A stretch of DNA of 39,971 bases from Prevotella sp. (GTDB lineage Bacteria > Bacteroidota > Bacteroidia > Bacteroidales > Bacteroidaceae), in assembly GCA_017455845.1 (NCBI GenBank), contig JAFSYY010000013.1:1-39971 (forward strand), written 5' to 3'. The translations under genes were made by a program, and so were the position numbers. Below are positions 1-6,578 of this stretch, piece by piece (position 1 is the first letter of the stretch; each line of letters begins with the position of its first letter). A model generated the notes under the pieces. The model saw only the letters and a program-made list of their open reading frames with translations, had not been told where the DNA came from and ran no database searches.

Positions 1-2
1 CT

Positions 3-536
3 GGCTATGAGGTGGAGAAAGACGGCGACAACGTTGTTGGCATAACGATGCAGTTCACTAAGAACACGAAGGCTGCAAAAATCAATACGCCGTACATCAT
101 CAAGACCAGTCGGGACATCAGCGAGTTTGAAGTGAATGCCAAAGTGAATCCAGGCAATGCAAAGAAGAGCATCGTGATTGAAGACGACGAGACAGGCGAG
201 GAGGTTGAAATTGCCAGTATGACTGGTACATACGCATCTGGAACGGTTGTCCCCAAGAACAGCCTGTTCCTGAGCGATAACAAGTTCTACTACTCAGCCG
301 GCAAGACCAAGATGAAAGCTTTCCGGGCTTACTTCACTCTGAACGAAGTGCTGGCAGATGTCTCTCAGACCGCTGCTCGTGTACGTATCTTTATTGCCGG
401 TGAGACGACTAACATCCAGTCTATAGAGGATGAATTACAGGAGACAGGTCAGGTTTATGACTTACAGGGACGGCTTGTAACGAATCCTGCCAAGGGTATC
501 TATGTGAAGGATGGCAAGAAAATCATCATAAAATAA
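3..536 (+). CDS. C-terminal part of a secreted protein with T9SS-like tail (5' end outside window)
   Basis: The frame is open from the window edge, so the true start lies upstream. The visible 178 residues are mostly polar and beta-rich. The last 30 or so residues carry a VYDLQGR motif, then a glycine-containing KGIYVKDGKK segment, and end in IIIK. Tails of this shape are typical of type IX secretion-like C-terminal domains on Prevotella surface and secreted proteins, so export to the cell surface or medium is inferred. The catalytic or binding part lies outside the window and no function can be assigned. The next gene starts 17 bases after the stop and is probably co-transcribed. Confidence 0.75.
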   Translation, partial: GYEVEKDGDNVVGITMQFTKNTKAAKINTPYIIKTSRDISEFEVNAKVNPGNAKKSIVIEDDETGEEVEIASMTGTYASGTVVPKNSLFLSDNKFYYSAGKTKMKAFRAYFTLNEVLADVSQTAARVRIFIAGETTNIQSIEDELQETGQVYDLQGRLVTNPAKGIYVKDGKKIIIK

Positions 537-553
537 AGAAAGGAGGAATATCC

Positions 554-754
554 ATGATGAAGAATAATTATGTACAGCCGTTGATGGCAATAGTGAAAAT
601 AAACCAGACGAAACTGATTTGTGCCTCAGAGGACATCACCTCCGATGTAGGTATCGGCTATGGCGGAGTAGACAGGGACGGAACGAAGCACGTGGATAGC
701 CGCCGTCATAGCGGCGTGTGTGATGATGAGGAAGAACAGGAAGAGGAGTGGTAA
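554..754 (+). CDS. Small acidic-tailed Bacteroidales peptide, unknown function
   Basis: This is a 66-codon frame. It starts at tandem ATG codons just after a purine-rich AAAGGAGGA stretch, one of the few good ribosome binding sites here. The protein opens with a short basic segment and a YVQP motif. A hydrophobic stretch ends in LICASE, followed by a glycine-rich GIGYGG segment, and the protein closes with a run of acidic residues and a final Trp. Short proteins with a Y-x-x-P start and a small-residue break near residue 25 are common in Prevotella, and I know of no established function. The layout would suit a short exported or processed peptide, but that is inference. A hairpin follows 25 bases after the stop. 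Confidence 0.6.
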   Translation: MMKNNYVQPLMAIVKINQTKLICASEDITSDVGIGYGGVDRDGTKHVDSRRHSGVCDDEEEQEEEW

Positions 755-779
755 AAAGTTCTCCCGTTAATTATCGAAA

Positions 780-810
780 GTAGCCTAATCTTGTAGTAAG
801 ATTAGGCTAC
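780..810 (+). terminator. Hairpin after the small peptide gene, possible terminator
   Basis: A perfect 13-bp stem (GTAGCCTAATCTT and its complement) surrounds a 5-base loop. The downstream bases are TCGTCGT rather than a clean T run, so it is a strong hairpin but an imperfect intrinsic terminator. It lies between a plus-strand unit and the end of the minus-strand MNT gene and could serve both directions. Confidence 0.5.
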
Positions 811-870
811 TCGTCGTATAGCGACCAGGCGGTTCTCTGTTTCCGCCCTTTGTTCCTCCACAATATGATA

Positions 871-1188
871 TTACACCGCCACACCCGTCCGCATCACTTC
901 GCGGTAGAGCATGGAGTCTTCCTGGTCTTCCATCAGTACTGGCTCGATGAGGGTGCTGACTTTACGAACGTCGCCCGCAATGTCGGCCCACTGCTCCCAC
1001 GGGTCTGTGATTTCGCTCTCGGGGACAATGACGGCGACATCAATATCGCTGTCAGGATTGGCATAGCCCTTGGCATACGAGCCGTACATGATGACTTTAG
1101 GCTCAGTCTTGTAGCGCAGGCGAATCACTTGCTTGTAGCGTCGCACGGTGTCGAGGGCTTCTTCTCTGGTAAGCGTTCTTCTATCCAT
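871..1188 (-). CDS. MNT-type minimal nucleotidyltransferase
   Basis: The 105-residue protein has the Pol-beta superfamily nucleotidyltransferase signature GSYAKGYANPDSDIDVAV near residues 36-53: the GS motif followed by D-x-D metal ligands. This compact form is the MNT partner of HEPN/MNT pairs, in which the MNT protein AMPylates and neutralises a HEPN RNase toxin, or it can be a stand-alone enzyme. The N-terminal helix TREEALDTVRRYK fits the family. No intact HEPN gene lies beside it. Upstream on the same strand there is only a short frame that could be a HEPN C-terminus, and then a repeat array. It may therefore be an orphan antitoxin. The family call is firm and the biological role uncertain. 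Confidence 0.8.
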   Translation of the reverse strand: MDRRTLTREEALDTVRRYKQVIRLRYKTEPKVIMYGSYAKGYANPDSDIDVAVIVPESEITDPWEQWADIAGDVRKVSTLIEPVLMEDQEDSMLYREVMRTGVAV

Positions 1189-1250
1189 TGTGTCAGTTCT
1201 TTGGTTGTCTTGATGGCGTGCTCGCAGATTTCCTTTGTCAGCGACTTTTT
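1125..1250 (-). pseudogene. Possible C-terminal remnant of a HEPN toxin gene
   Basis: A minus-strand frame without a start codon reads from the edge of the 22-bp array into the MNT gene, which it overlaps by 64 bases in another frame. Its residues include KSLTKEICEHAIKTTKEL and then TQWIEERL, resembling the charged last helix of small HEPN-domain proteins. Upstream the frame enters the repeat array and soon meets a stop, so any gene has lost its 5' end. The match is short and comes from pattern memory only; it could be chance. Confidence 0.25.
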
Positions 1251-1380
1251 GTATTCAGGCCGAATACAAGTTGTATTCAGGCTGTATACAAAAAGTATTC
1301 AGGCCGAATACAAACTGTATTCAGGCCGAATACAAGTTGTATACAACAGGAATACGAAGTGTATACAGTTTTGATACTCG
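1249..1380 (+). repeat. Array A: six tandem 22-bp palindromic units
   Basis: Six contiguous units of exactly 22 bases start at 1249, 1271, 1293, 1315, 1337 and 1359. Units 1-4 carry GTATTC-N5-GAATAC or a close variant (core GTATTCAGGCCGAATAC). Units 5 and 6 are degenerate and unit 6 begins GTGTATACAGTTTTGATACT. Half-sites recur every 11 bases in alternating orientation. The same six-unit element occurs at 26935-27066 in the same orientation. Because 22 is not a multiple of three, the array is not under coding constraint. It lies directly upstream of the minus-strand MNT gene. Confidence 0.9.
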
Positions 1381-1459
1381 AAAGTTGCGCCTTTTACTGA
1401 AGTCAAGTTAGTTTCAGTATAAGACAAGGCAGGGTTTTGACGTTAATTATTCCAAAATA

Positions 1460-1491
1460 TTTGCAGATGTCAGGGATAATTCGTAATTTTG
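1460..1491 (+). promoter_or_regulatory. Bacteroidota-type promoter for the 815-codon gene
   Basis: TTTG at 1460-1463 and TAATTTTG at 1484-1491 are separated by 20 bases, matching the Bacteroidota primary sigma factor consensus TTTG-N19-21-TAnnTTTG. A start point near 1498 would leave a leader of about 70 bases before the ATG at 1568. Confidence 0.75.
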
Positions 1492-1567
1492 CAAGCAAGG
1501 TCAAGGGGGACTTACTTCTTTTTTCATTTTATGGAATCCAGTCCCCCGATTACCTTTTTATGTGCCT

Positions 1568-4009
1568 ATGAACAAGGAACTGATGAAAGTGTCTCTGCGG
1601 CAGCAGGCACTGTACCTGCCGCAAACAGCGGCCGATGGCCAGCGGTTAACGGCCAATGGCCAGCGGTCAGCGGCCAACGGCCAAGGGGCAGCGGCCAACG
1701 GCCAAGGGGCAGCGGCCAACGGCCAAGGGGCAGCGGCCAACGGCCAAGGGGCAGCGGCCGACAGCCAGGGCTTATCCTCCCGCACGCTGGCCCTTGTTGC
1801 AGAACTGCGTCAACTGGGCTACACCCTTTCCGAAGACTTGCTCCATGCCTTGGACGGCCTCGACGAGGCCGGCCAACAGCAGGTGCTCGATGTCATCAAC
1901 GAGGTGATGGGCACCACGCTGAACTGGGCCTCGCTGGTGCGTGGCTGGCTGACACCTACGGGCGAGTCGGCGTGGGATCATTTCCTGACGCTGCTGGCCA
2001 ACGTGGTGAAAGACGAGGTGGAGGTGCCCGGCACCACGCTGCCGTGCGGCCACCTGATACCTGAAGGCACCTTCCCCCTGGAACGCTACACGGGCTGTCC
2101 TTTCTGCGGCAAGCCTTTCCATACCGCCGATTATGTTAACCTTGGTCAGGGCACCAAACTGCGCCTATTGCGGTTGTGGGGCGACAAAGAGATGGAGGCG
2201 TTCTTCCACGACCTGCTGCTGTCGCCGGTGCCCCTGGATGCCACGCAGCGCGAGTCGCTGAAGACGCTGCTCTCCACGCACCGTTTCCCCCTCACCGCCT
2301 ATCTCCAGTCCATTGAGCAGAAAGAGACGCGCATGATGGTGATTGACGAACTGGTGGATACAGGCCATGACGACGAGGCCGCACAACTGTTCTGCTCGCC
2401 CGTCGACGTGATGCGCTACCTCTGGTATCGGCATACCGGCTACCTGCAACTGCTGGAGCCTCACACCTTATTATATATAAGAGGCAAGAACCAGCGTTAC
2501 GAATGGCATTCGCCCGGCGACATCGCCGACAGCGTGGATGCCAGGAAGCAGGAACTGAAACTGAAATACAGCAGACCCTGGTGCCGCCGCGTGGCCCGCT
2601 GGATGAACGGGCTGACGATGCCCGTAGACCAGCAACTGGAGGCCATGCACCCCAAGCGCGAGATGTGGGTGCGCTTTATCCGAGCCCTGCGCCTCTACGA
2701 GTATGCCAAGCATCCCGGCTACGAGCCGCTGGCCTTGCTGCTCGACCGCTTCTATCGCCGCGACTACAGTGTGTGGCAGGGCCACGTGGATGACTTCCGA
2801 CTGAAAAACGATGCCGAAGAGACGCTTCGCCTGTTGAAGCAGCGTCCGGGACTCTTTGCCCGCTGCCTCTTTTCCACCATGCTCACCTTCGGCCCGGAGC
2901 GGGTGCTCAAAGCCTTCCGGCGGGTGGCAGACAACGTGCCCGCCCGACTGCTGCTCTCGCTCACGGCTCAGGCCGAGATCTATTTCGACCGCAATGGCCA
3001 GCGTGTGGCACGCCCGCTGAGCAGTGTGATGAAGCAGATACCCCAACATCCGCTCCTACAGCATTATTCCGACGCACACCTCTCGCTGATGCAGGACAAT
3101 ATCAGGCAACTGTTCCTGGATGTCATGATGCAGCATTATGCCCACCTCACGCCTCCCGTCACCCAACACTCGGTTTACATCTCCCCCCAACTGGACCATA
3201 TCCCCATGCCCGTGGGCGACAGGAGCAACACCGTGCAGGATGCTTCGGCAGCCTTGCAGGGCACGCGCTTCCCCGTCAGCGGCGACAACGTGAGGCTCTT
3301 CCTGCAATGGGGAAAGGACCTGCCCGCCCAGCATCTCGACATGGACCTGAGTGCCTACATACTGAAGCACCCCACAGAAAAGACTGGCTCCGACGACCGT
3401 CCATCCAAGGCGAACGACCCAGACACCATCACCTGTGCCTATTTCAGCCTCGACGTGCCCGGCGCACGCCATTCCGGCGACATCCGTCAGATACCCGACA
3501 AGGTGGGCACGGCCGAATATATCGAACTGTCGCTGCCAGAACTGCAGCAGTGGGGAGCCGAGCGCGTGGTGTTTACCTGTAATGCCTACACCGCCGGCGA
3601 ACTGTCGCCAAACCTCATGGTGGGATGGATGAGTGCAGACAAGCCCATGACTGTGAGCAATGAGACGGGCGTGGCCTACGACCCCTCGACCGTCGACCAT
3701 CTTGTGCGTATCACTGAGACGAACCTTGCCAAAGGCCTTATCTTCGGCGTTCTCGACGTAGAGAAGCGGGAGATAACGTGGCTTGAGATGCCCTTCGACG
3801 GTCAGACGGTGCTCAGTGTCTCTGCCAAGACCGTGGATGCCTACCTGCGCCGCCTGCAGCAGAAGCCTACCATCGGCCAGTTGCTGCGCCTGCGGGCCGA
3901 GGTTCAGGGCAGCCGGATTGTGGATTCGCCCGAGGCTGCCGACGAGTCCTACACCTTGACTTGGGCACAGAACACGGCGCAGGTAAGCCGATTGCTAATG
4001 CATAATTAA
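1568..4009 (+). CDS. Large protein with zinc-ribbon-like motif and TerD-like region, unknown function
   Basis: The start is taken as the ATG at 1568; an in-frame GTG lies two codons upstream. The 813-residue protein has no signal peptide and looks cytoplasmic. Residues about 20-65 form a low-complexity ANGQGAA repeat encoded by a 21-bp minisatellite. A zinc-binding motif follows, C160-x-H162 and C177-P-F-C180, in the context LPCGHLIPEGTF. The middle is helical and rich in Leu and Arg. Residues about 610-730 contain EYIELSLPEL, then VVFTCNAYTAGELSP and a GWMSAD segment, which resemble the second half of TerD-type calcium-binding domains. TerD and RING-like modules occur together in some multi-gene stress or defence systems, but no AAA ATPase or vWA gene is visible here. 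The function is not recognised; the protein stands alone with its own promoter. Confidence 0.7.
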   Translation: MNKELMKVSLRQQALYLPQTAADGQRLTANGQRSAANGQGAAANGQGAAANGQGAAANGQGAAADSQGLSSRTLALVAELRQLGYTLSEDLLHALDGLDEAGQQQVLDVINEVMGTTLNWASLVRGWLTPTGESAWDHFLTLLANVVKDEVEVPGTTLPCGHLIPEGTFPLERYTGCPFCGKPFHTADYVNLGQGTKLRLLRLWGDKEMEAFFHDLLLSPVPLDATQRESLKTLLSTHRFPLTAYLQSIEQKETRMMVIDELVDTGHDDEAAQLFCSPVDVMRYLWYRHTGYLQLLEPHTLLYIRGKNQRYEWHSPGDIADSVDARKQELKLKYSRPWCRRVARWMNGLTMPVDQQLEAMHPKREMWVRFIRALRLYEYAKHPGYEPLALLLDRFYRRDYSVWQGHVDDFRLKNDAEETLRLLKQRPGLFARCLFSTMLTFGPERVLKAFRRVADNVPARLLLSLTAQAEIYFDRNGQRVARPLSSVMKQIPQHPLLQHYSDAHLSLMQDNIRQLFLDVMMQHYAHLTPPVTQHSVYISPQLDHIPMPVGDRSNTVQDASAALQGTRFPVSGDNVRLFLQWGKDLPAQHLDMDLSAYILKHPTEKTGSDDRPSKANDPDTITCAYFSLDVPGARHSGDIRQIPDKVGTAEYIELSLPELQQWGAERVVFTCNAYTAGELSPNLMVGWMSADKPMTVSNETGVAYDPSTVDHLVRITETNLAKGLIFGVLDVEKREITWLEMPFDGQTVLSVSAKTVDAYLRRLQQKPTIGQLLRLRAEVQGSRIVDSPEAADESYTLTWAQNTAQVSRLLMHN
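1669..1752 (+). repeat. 21-bp coding minisatellite, four identical copies
   Basis: Four perfect copies of a 21-base unit (starting AGCGGCCAACGGCC) sit head to tail. Diverged relatives lie on both sides from about 1627 to 1770, several with a TGGCCA core. The unit is a multiple of three, so copy number can change without shifting the frame; each copy adds one ANGQGAA heptapeptide. Confidence 0.9.
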
Positions 4010-4080
4010 TAATGCATAATGCATAATACATCATTCTTTACATATAATTCTTTGGCTTAATCCTTTTTTTGTCAAAAATA

Positions 4081-4112
4081 TTTGGTTTATTCAGAAAAAA
4101 TCCTTACCTTTG
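4081..4112 (+). promoter_or_regulatory. greA promoter
   Basis: TTTG at 4081-4084 and TACCTTTG at 4105-4112 with 20 bases between them fit the Bacteroidota consensus. The implied transcript starts near 4119 and has an unusually long leader of about 165 bases, including a terminator-like hairpin. Confidence 0.75.
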
Positions 4113-4151
4113 CAGCGGAAAAAGGTAGAAAAGGAAAAAGAGCGATAACGA

Positions 4152-4193
4152 GGATTCCGACTCTGAGAGAACAGTCGGGATTCTTTCTTTTTT
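4152..4193 (+). terminator. Terminator-like hairpin inside the greA leader
   Basis: GGATTCCGACT (4152-4162) pairs with AGTCGGGATTC (4173-4183), largely by Watson-Crick pairs with a G-U in the middle. It is followed at once by TTTCTTTTTT. It lies downstream of the greA promoter and about 90 bases before the greA ATG, so it could end transcription early and control how much polymerase reaches greA. Confidence 0.65.
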
Positions 4194-4211
4194 GCCGACC
4201 AAAGGAAAACG

Positions 4212-4279
4212 TAAAATTGTAAATAGTAAAACAATAAATAGTAATAAATAGTAAATAGTAAATTAGTAAATAGTAAATA
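4212..4279 (+). repeat. Degenerate 7-bp TAAATAG repeat before greA
   Basis: This stretch is built from variants of TAAATAG, with a 7-base period broken by occasional insertions. A related GCATAAT series lies at about 4000-4028. Such 7-base repeats fill many gene junctions in this window. Apart from the promoter and leader hairpin listed separately, I see nothing else in the 4010-4282 gap. Confidence 0.8.
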
Positions 4280-4282
4280 ACC

Positions 4283-4750
4283 ATGGCTTACATGTCACAA
4301 GAGGGCTATGACAAACTCATAGCCGAACTGAAACGTCTGGAGGGTGTGGAACGCCCCAAGGCATCGGCCGCCATCGCGGAAGCACGCGACAAGGGCGACC
4401 TGAGTGAGAACAGCGAATACGAGGCAGCGAAGGAAGCACAGTCGCATCTGGAATCGAAGATAAACCAACTGAAGGTGGCCATCAGCGAGGCAAAGATTGT
4501 GGACACGTCGCGTCTGAGCAGCGACTCCGTGCAGATCCTGTCGAAGGTGGAGATGACCAATCTGGCCAACAAAGCCCGCATGACCTATACCATCGTCAGC
4601 GAGAGCGAGGCCAACCTGCGCGAGGGCAAGATCTCCATTCAGACACCCATTGCCCAGGGCTTGCTCAACCATAAGGTTGGCGACGAGGTGGAGGTGAAGA
4701 TTCCCCGCGGCACCATCAAGTTGAGAATAGAGAAAATCACCGTAGGATAA
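4283..4750 (+). CDS. greA: Transcription elongation factor GreA
   Basis: GreA enters the secondary channel of RNA polymerase and triggers cleavage of backtracked RNA so that elongation can resume. The 155 residues match the family length. The N-terminal coiled coil (residues about 5-75) carries the tip motif ARDKGDLSENSEYEAAKE, whose D39 and E42 correspond to the acidic residues that position the catalytic magnesium. The C-terminal FKBP-like domain follows and ends GTIKLRIEKI. The start ATG lies right after the TAAATAG repeat without a clear Shine-Dalgarno sequence. The leader hairpin suggests attenuation. A HIT-family gene follows after a 16-bp inverted repeat. Confidence 0.97.
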   Translation: MAYMSQEGYDKLIAELKRLEGVERPKASAAIAEARDKGDLSENSEYEAAKEAQSHLESKINQLKVAISEAKIVDTSRLSSDSVQILSKVEMTNLANKARMTYTIVSESEANLREGKISIQTPIAQGLLNHKVGDEVEVKIPRGTIKLRIEKITVG

Positions 4751-4755
4751 TAATC

Positions 4756-4799
4756 AATGTCGTTATATCGAAATTTCGATATATCGATATAACGACATT
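4756..4799 (+). repeat. Perfect 16-bp inverted repeat between greA and the HIT gene
   Basis: AATGTCGTTATATCGA (4756-4771) and its exact complement (4784-4799) enclose a 12-base loop that is itself partly palindromic. The stem is AT-rich and not followed by a long T run. It could act as an mRNA stabiliser or weak terminator, or be one more junction repeat: it shares the ATGTCG and ATATCGA words with the series at 16437-16518. Confidence 0.75.
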
Positions 4800-4815
4800 T
4801 AAAAATCGAAAAAAT

Positions 4816-5205
4816 ATGGACATCTTTTCAAAGATTGCCGCTGGGGAGATACCCAGTTACAAGTGCGCCGAGAGCGAGAAGTTCTATGCTTTCCTCGACA
4901 TCAATCCCGTGGCCAAAGGCCACACGCTGGTTATTCCCCGTCGCGAGATAGACTATATCTTCGACATGGACGACGAGGAACTGGCCGAGTTTCAGGTCTT
5001 TGCCAAGCAGGTGGCCGTAGCGCTGAAGAAGGCGTTCCCCTGCAAGAAGGTGGCCCAGGTGGTGCTTGGCCTTGAAGTGCCCCACGCCCACATCCACCTC
5101 ATCCCCATGAACAGCGAGGGCGACGTAGACTTCCGGAAAGAAAAACTGCACCTCTCCAGTGAAGAGATGCAGCAGATAGCCGACAAGATCCGGTGTGAAC
5201 TATGA
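4816..5205 (+). CDS. HIT family protein (histidine triad nucleotide hydrolase)
   Basis: The 129-residue protein has the histidine triad VPHAHIHLIP near residues 93-102, which in this family forms the active site for hydrolysing AMP conjugates such as adenosine phosphoramidates. The N-terminus DIFSKIAAGEIPSYK and the ALD/GHTLVIPRR segments are standard for Hint-type proteins, as is the length. It follows greA across a hairpin and may share its transcript. It converges with manC, with only one base between the two stop codons. Confidence 0.93.
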   Translation: MDIFSKIAAGEIPSYKCAESEKFYAFLDINPVAKGHTLVIPRREIDYIFDMDDEELAEFQVFAKQVAVALKKAFPCKKVAQVVLGLEVPHAHIHLIPMNSEGDVDFRKEKLHLSSEEMQQIADKIRCEL

Positions 5206-5206
5206 A

Positions 5207-6298
5207 CTAAATAAACTGTTCCCCATAGCGTATGCCAACCTCGTTGACATACTTGCGAATGAGCGACGATGAGTCGCTCTTTTTGCATATCAGGAGCACG
5301 TCGCCTTCCTCGGCCACGATATATCCCTCCAGTCCGTTGATGACACCCACATGTCCCTTCGGCAGTTTGATGATATTGCCTTTGCAGTCCTCCATCATCA
5401 CCTCCGAGTCAATCACTACGTTGTCGTCTTCCGACTTCTGCATGAACTCGTAGATAGAGTGCCACGTGCCCAGGTCGGCCCATCCGAAGTCTACCAGCAT
5501 CACATACACGTTCTTGCTCTGCTGCAGCACGCCCTGGTCTATGGCCAGATTGGGCAGCGATGCATAGTTGCGCTCAATGTAATTGATGATCTGGTCGATG
5601 GTATAGGTGTTGTTCTCGCAGAGTCCAGGCGCAAAGAGTACGAAAAACATCTGGCGCAGACACTGGCGCAGATAGGTGGCGCTGCTAACGATGATGCCCG
5701 TGTTCCAGAGGAACTCGCCGCTCTCCATGAACATGGTGGCAAACTCGCGCTCGGGCTTCTCAACAAACGACTTCACCGTGTACACGCCGTCGTACTTGCC
5801 GTTGGTGCCCATCTGTATATAGCCATAGCCAGGCTCAGAGCGTGTGGGCCTGACGCCCATCACCAGCGCCATGTCGTGCTCGCCGACCAACTGCAGTGCG
5901 TAGACCATGTTACGGCGGAAGGCATCGTCGTCGGTCACATACTGGTCACTGGGCACGATGGCAATGCTTGCATGTTCGTTGCGCTGCTGAATACGCAGCA
6001 TGCCGTGGGCCACGCTGGCTGCCGTGTTACGGTTCACCGGTTCTATCATGAGTCGCGACTCGCTGACTTCGGGCAACTGCTCGCGCACCCAGTGCTTGTA
6101 ATCATGGCTTGTGCAGACATAGATGTTCTCTTTCGGAACAAATGTTGCCATGCGGTCGAAGGTGGCTTGCAACTGTGTGCGCCCCGTGCCGAAGAAGTCT
6201 ATAAACTGCTTGGGACGCTCAGAGCGGCTCGACGGCCACAGGCGCATGCCTCGCCCACCAGCCAGGATAATACAATAATTGCTGTTCGAAAATTCCAT
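5207..6298 (-). CDS. manC: Mannose-1-phosphate guanylyltransferase
   Basis: This enzyme makes GDP-mannose from mannose 1-phosphate and GTP, feeding synthesis of fucose- and mannose-containing glycans. The 363-residue protein opens with the nucleotidyltransferase signature LAGGRGMRLWPSSRSERPKQF in two adjoining parts (LAGGRGMRLWP, then SSRSERPKQF) near residues 13-33. FVEKP at about 171-175 is the sugar-phosphate binding motif. The length matches the single-domain form without a fused isomerase domain. The ATG at 6298 gives the full N-terminus. CAAAAATA at 6340-6347 reads TATTTTTG on the minus strand and could be its -7 box, but no -33 element fits. Confidence 0.92.
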   Translation of the reverse strand: MEFSNSNYCIILAGGRGMRLWPSSRSERPKQFIDFFGTGRTQLQATFDRMATFVPKENIYVCTSHDYKHWVREQLPEVSESRLMIEPVNRNTAASVAHGMLRIQQRNEHASIAIVPSDQYVTDDDAFRRNMVYALQLVGEHDMALVMGVRPTRSEPGYGYIQMGTNGKYDGVYTVKSFVEKPEREFATMFMESGEFLWNTGIIVSSATYLRQCLRQMFFVLFAPGLCENNTYTIDQIINYIERNYASLPNLAIDQGVLQQSKNVYVMLVDFGWADLGTWHSIYEFMQKSEDDNVVIDSEVMMEDCKGNIIKLPKGHVGVINGLEGYIVAEEGDVLLICKKSDSSSLIRKYVNEVGIRYGEQFI

Positions 6299-6389
6299 AT
6301 ATCAGATTTTTAGTTATTACTTTACAGGGTGCTAAATTACAAAAATATTTTGACAAAACAAATTATTTTCACTATTTTTTTCAGAATAT

Positions 6390-6421
6390 TTTGCAGGTTT
6401 CAAATTTTCTTTGTAACTTTG
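6390..6421 (+). promoter_or_regulatory. tRNA-Leu promoter
   Basis: TTTG at 6390-6393 and TAACTTTG at 6414-6421 are 20 bases apart, a full match to the Bacteroidota promoter consensus. The tRNA starts 14 bases after the -7 box. Confidence 0.8.
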
Positions 6422-6435
6422 CACCCGCTTTACGA

Positions 6436-6517
6436 GCCCAGATGGCGGAATCGGTAGACGCGCTGGTCTCAAACACCAGTGGGGCAACCCGTGCCGGTTC
6501 GACCCCGGCTCTGGGTA
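6436..6517 (+). tRNA. tRNA-Leu (anticodon CAA)
   Basis: The 82-base sequence folds as a class II tRNA: acceptor arms GCCCAGA and TCTGGGT, a D arm, anticodon stem CTGGT/ACCAG with loop CTCAAAC (anticodon CAA), a long variable arm, and a T arm with GGTTCGACC. The discriminator is A. The next bases are CGA, so CCA is not encoded. A strong terminator follows. Confidence 0.95.
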
Positions 6518-6534
6518 CGAGGCTGTCGAAAGCA

Positions 6535-6571
6535 AGGTGCTATAGGCCAATGGCTTATGGCACCTTTTTTT
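6535..6571 (+). terminator. Intrinsic terminator of tRNA-Leu
   Basis: A 14-bp stem (AGGTGCTATAGGCC with the complementary arm at 6552-6565, two G-U pairs) has a 3-base loop and runs directly into seven T residues. It is the best intrinsic terminator in the window. Confidence 0.9.
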
Positions 6572-6578
6572 ATTTTGT

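Noticed and set aside
1249-1380. The 22-bp arrays as CRISPR arrays
   Set aside because: Units are contiguous with no unique spacers, the unit is itself palindromic, and no cas gene is in the window.
1188-1400. Reading frames through array A encoding repeated Tyr/Ser/Gly/Arg peptides
   Set aside because: A 22-bp period shifts the frame at every unit and there is no start signal; the frames are by-products of the repeat.
1489-2064. Alternative frame across the 21-bp minisatellite
   Set aside because: The repeat keeps several frames open; only the 813-residue frame continues with folded-protein features.
5351-6313. Long plus-strand frame opposite manC
   Set aside because: It mirrors codon structure of manC on the other strand, has no family features, and manC is unmistakable.
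6340-6347. Full promoter for manC
   Set aside because: Only a TATTTTTG-like -7 box is present; no TTTG at 19-21 bases, so it is mentioned under the gene but not called.
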